Below are positions 62,779-64,000 of a stretch of 64,000 bases of DNA, in pieces (the first letter of the stretch is position 1; every line of letters begins with the position of its first letter). This DNA is from Trissonchulus latispiculum (lineage: Eukaryota > Nematoda > Enoplea > Enoplida > Ironidae). Position numbers and translations under genes: made by a program. Under the pieces are notes generated by a model. That model was not told the DNA's origin, searched no databases, and saw only the letters and a list, made by a program, of their open reading frames with translations. The stretch spans positions 1 to 64,000 of the forward strand of contig JASAND010020791.1 of NCBI GenBank assembly GCA_030248195.1, in the 5' to 3' direction.

Positions 62779-64000
62779 TAACACCCTATGCAGTGAAGGC
62801 CAAAACTATGCTATGCGCGCTATCGGTTGACCCCACGAATTGACCCTCTCTCACACCGCAACTATATGGGTACACAAAGTTGGAAGCGGGTAGCGGGTAC
62901 CCGCGGGTAATAGAAATTTTGCTACCCACAGGCTACCCGCGCGGGTAGTTGCGGGTATCTCTTGTTGATGTAGTCACTAAAATTCAGGGAATTTCATTGA
63001 AAAATGATCGAAAAAATAGGTTTCGTGTTTGGTGATTTAAAAAATCGCTCATTTTCACTGAGTGTCCTTCTTCACGATTACTAATCTCAGTTAAAATGGG
63101 CGTTTGACTAAACTTGTTCTATTAGGTTATATCCAGAAAAGTAATCATAAGTATTTTTTTGTAGAGCTTTCTACTTGTATTTCTCGCTTTCAGTAAGCAG
63201 ACGTACTAAATAGCTCAGCATACAGACTGCTGTTCGTGCCGTTTTTGCAAAGTTTAAATGCCTTGATTGTGTTCCTTTAGTGAATGGTACATAAGGTCAA
63301 CCATTGTTCGAAACTGGGAATGTTTGCTCAAAAAATTTGACAAACTAATATTATATAGGTAGGTATTCTAGAAAAATCCTGATGACTAAACTATTATCAT
63401 AATCCGTTAGGTAGTAACAAACAGTATTTTAGCTGGGGAACTTATATATAATTTCGCTTTGTTTTTATTATTCAGAACGTATATAATAGCTCGTGGTCAA
63501 TTTTAGGAATCAGTCCGAAATCCGCAAACATCCGCAAAGCTCAATCGTTAAACTCCTCTTTTCTAATTCAGTCTTGGAGGTTTTACATGTATACATTCAC
63601 AGACAAGGAAGAATTTCCCATCCTTTCTGCAAATTCCTCCAGAAGGGTTATCAAAATTGCTCTTACAATCGGTAAAAAATTCGGCTACACGGGGCATGAA
63701 AATTGCTCAAAGAAAGAAAGTTTCCAGACTCACATTTCTGACGATTATCCGGCTTCGCCTGATCTTCTTACTAAAACGTCTAAGCATAAGCAATGCTATT
63801 TTTATTCAAAATCGCTATTTGGAGTTATAATTTAGAAAAATTGGTGAAAATAGTGGAATTTTAACGTCGCTAAACGTATCCAAGGGCCTCTGTCCTCTAC
63901 CCGGCCAAATGCGCTTTCGATAGCAGAACAATATATACATAATTTTCAGCAAATTCAAAACCTTGAGCATTTTTAATTTCTGGAAGATGCGTTTGATTCA
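62779..64000. other. Intergenic tail with a GCGGGTA repeat
   Basis: At 62884-62960 GCGGGTAGCGGGTACCCGCG and TACCCGCGCGGGTAG form a short GC-rich inverted and tandem repeat in AT-rich sequence. The frames at 63493-63835 show no domain features and I do not call them genes. Confidence 0.45.

Noticed and set aside
63493..63835. Overlapping 60- and 82-codon frames at the right edge
   Set aside because: No domain, splice or composition evidence; the length is expected by chance in this amount of sequence.

Overview
The window is animal nuclear DNA, most likely from an invertebrate. The protein genes are split by GT-AG introns with long AT-rich non-coding sequence between GC-rich exons, and the recognisable products (a full eEF1A, a ZC3H4-type triple-CCCH protein, an SLC7 amino-acid transporter) are metazoan. 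I cannot name the phylum from sequence alone.

Genes: (1) 1-1241 (+) holds the last three coding exons of an SLC7 light-chain amino-acid transporter whose body lies upstream of the window. (2) 22085-26496 (+) is a complete eight-exon eEF1A gene (463 aa), with a splice acceptor just upstream of the 5' UTR. (3) 27821-28438 (-) is a single-exon four-pass membrane protein that I do not recognise. (4) 45103-59377 (+) is a sixteen-exon ZC3H4/ZC3H6/Suppressor-of-sable-like gene (about 1556 aa) with three CCCH zinc fingers. A 106-aa open frame at 29394-29714 (-) is doubtful. The genes look functionally unrelated: transport, translation elongation, membrane, nuclear RNA surveillance.

Most of the rest is DNA-transposon material, largely non-autonomous foldback elements, and many still show their target-site duplications (TSDs). 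2069-2343 is a small foldback. 4259-5744 and 6381-8956 are two inverted copies of one hAT-like element, each with its own perfect 8-bp TSD; the second has been invaded by a deletion derivative of a Merlin (IS1016/ISXO2) transposon. 11484-17062 is an assembly of palindromic GGTGGT-ended elements whose segment borders are TTAA (one outer border reads TCAA). It contains the longer Merlin copy at 14052-16035, whose transposase gene is broken. 17520-21960 is a cluster of poly-G/poly-C-rich repeats ending right at the eEF1A 5' UTR. From 29943 to 62770 a foldback family recurs at least seven times, with a conserved core palindrome but different terminal sequences; four copies have 8-bp TSDs (three perfect, one 7/8). 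37505-38972 is a PIF/Harbinger-like element carrying a MULE-like element (9-bp TSD) made of an inverted array of about 49-bp units, most with a TATAAAA core. Small elements with 8-bp TSDs also sit in the introns and 3' flank of the ZC3H4-like gene, and two elements sit in eEF1A introns.

No retrotransposon reverse transcriptase, rRNA, tRNA or CRISPR array was seen. The most unusual material is the modular foldback family, the TTAA-bounded nested assembly, and the parent/derivative Merlin pair with its regularly spaced terminal motifs.
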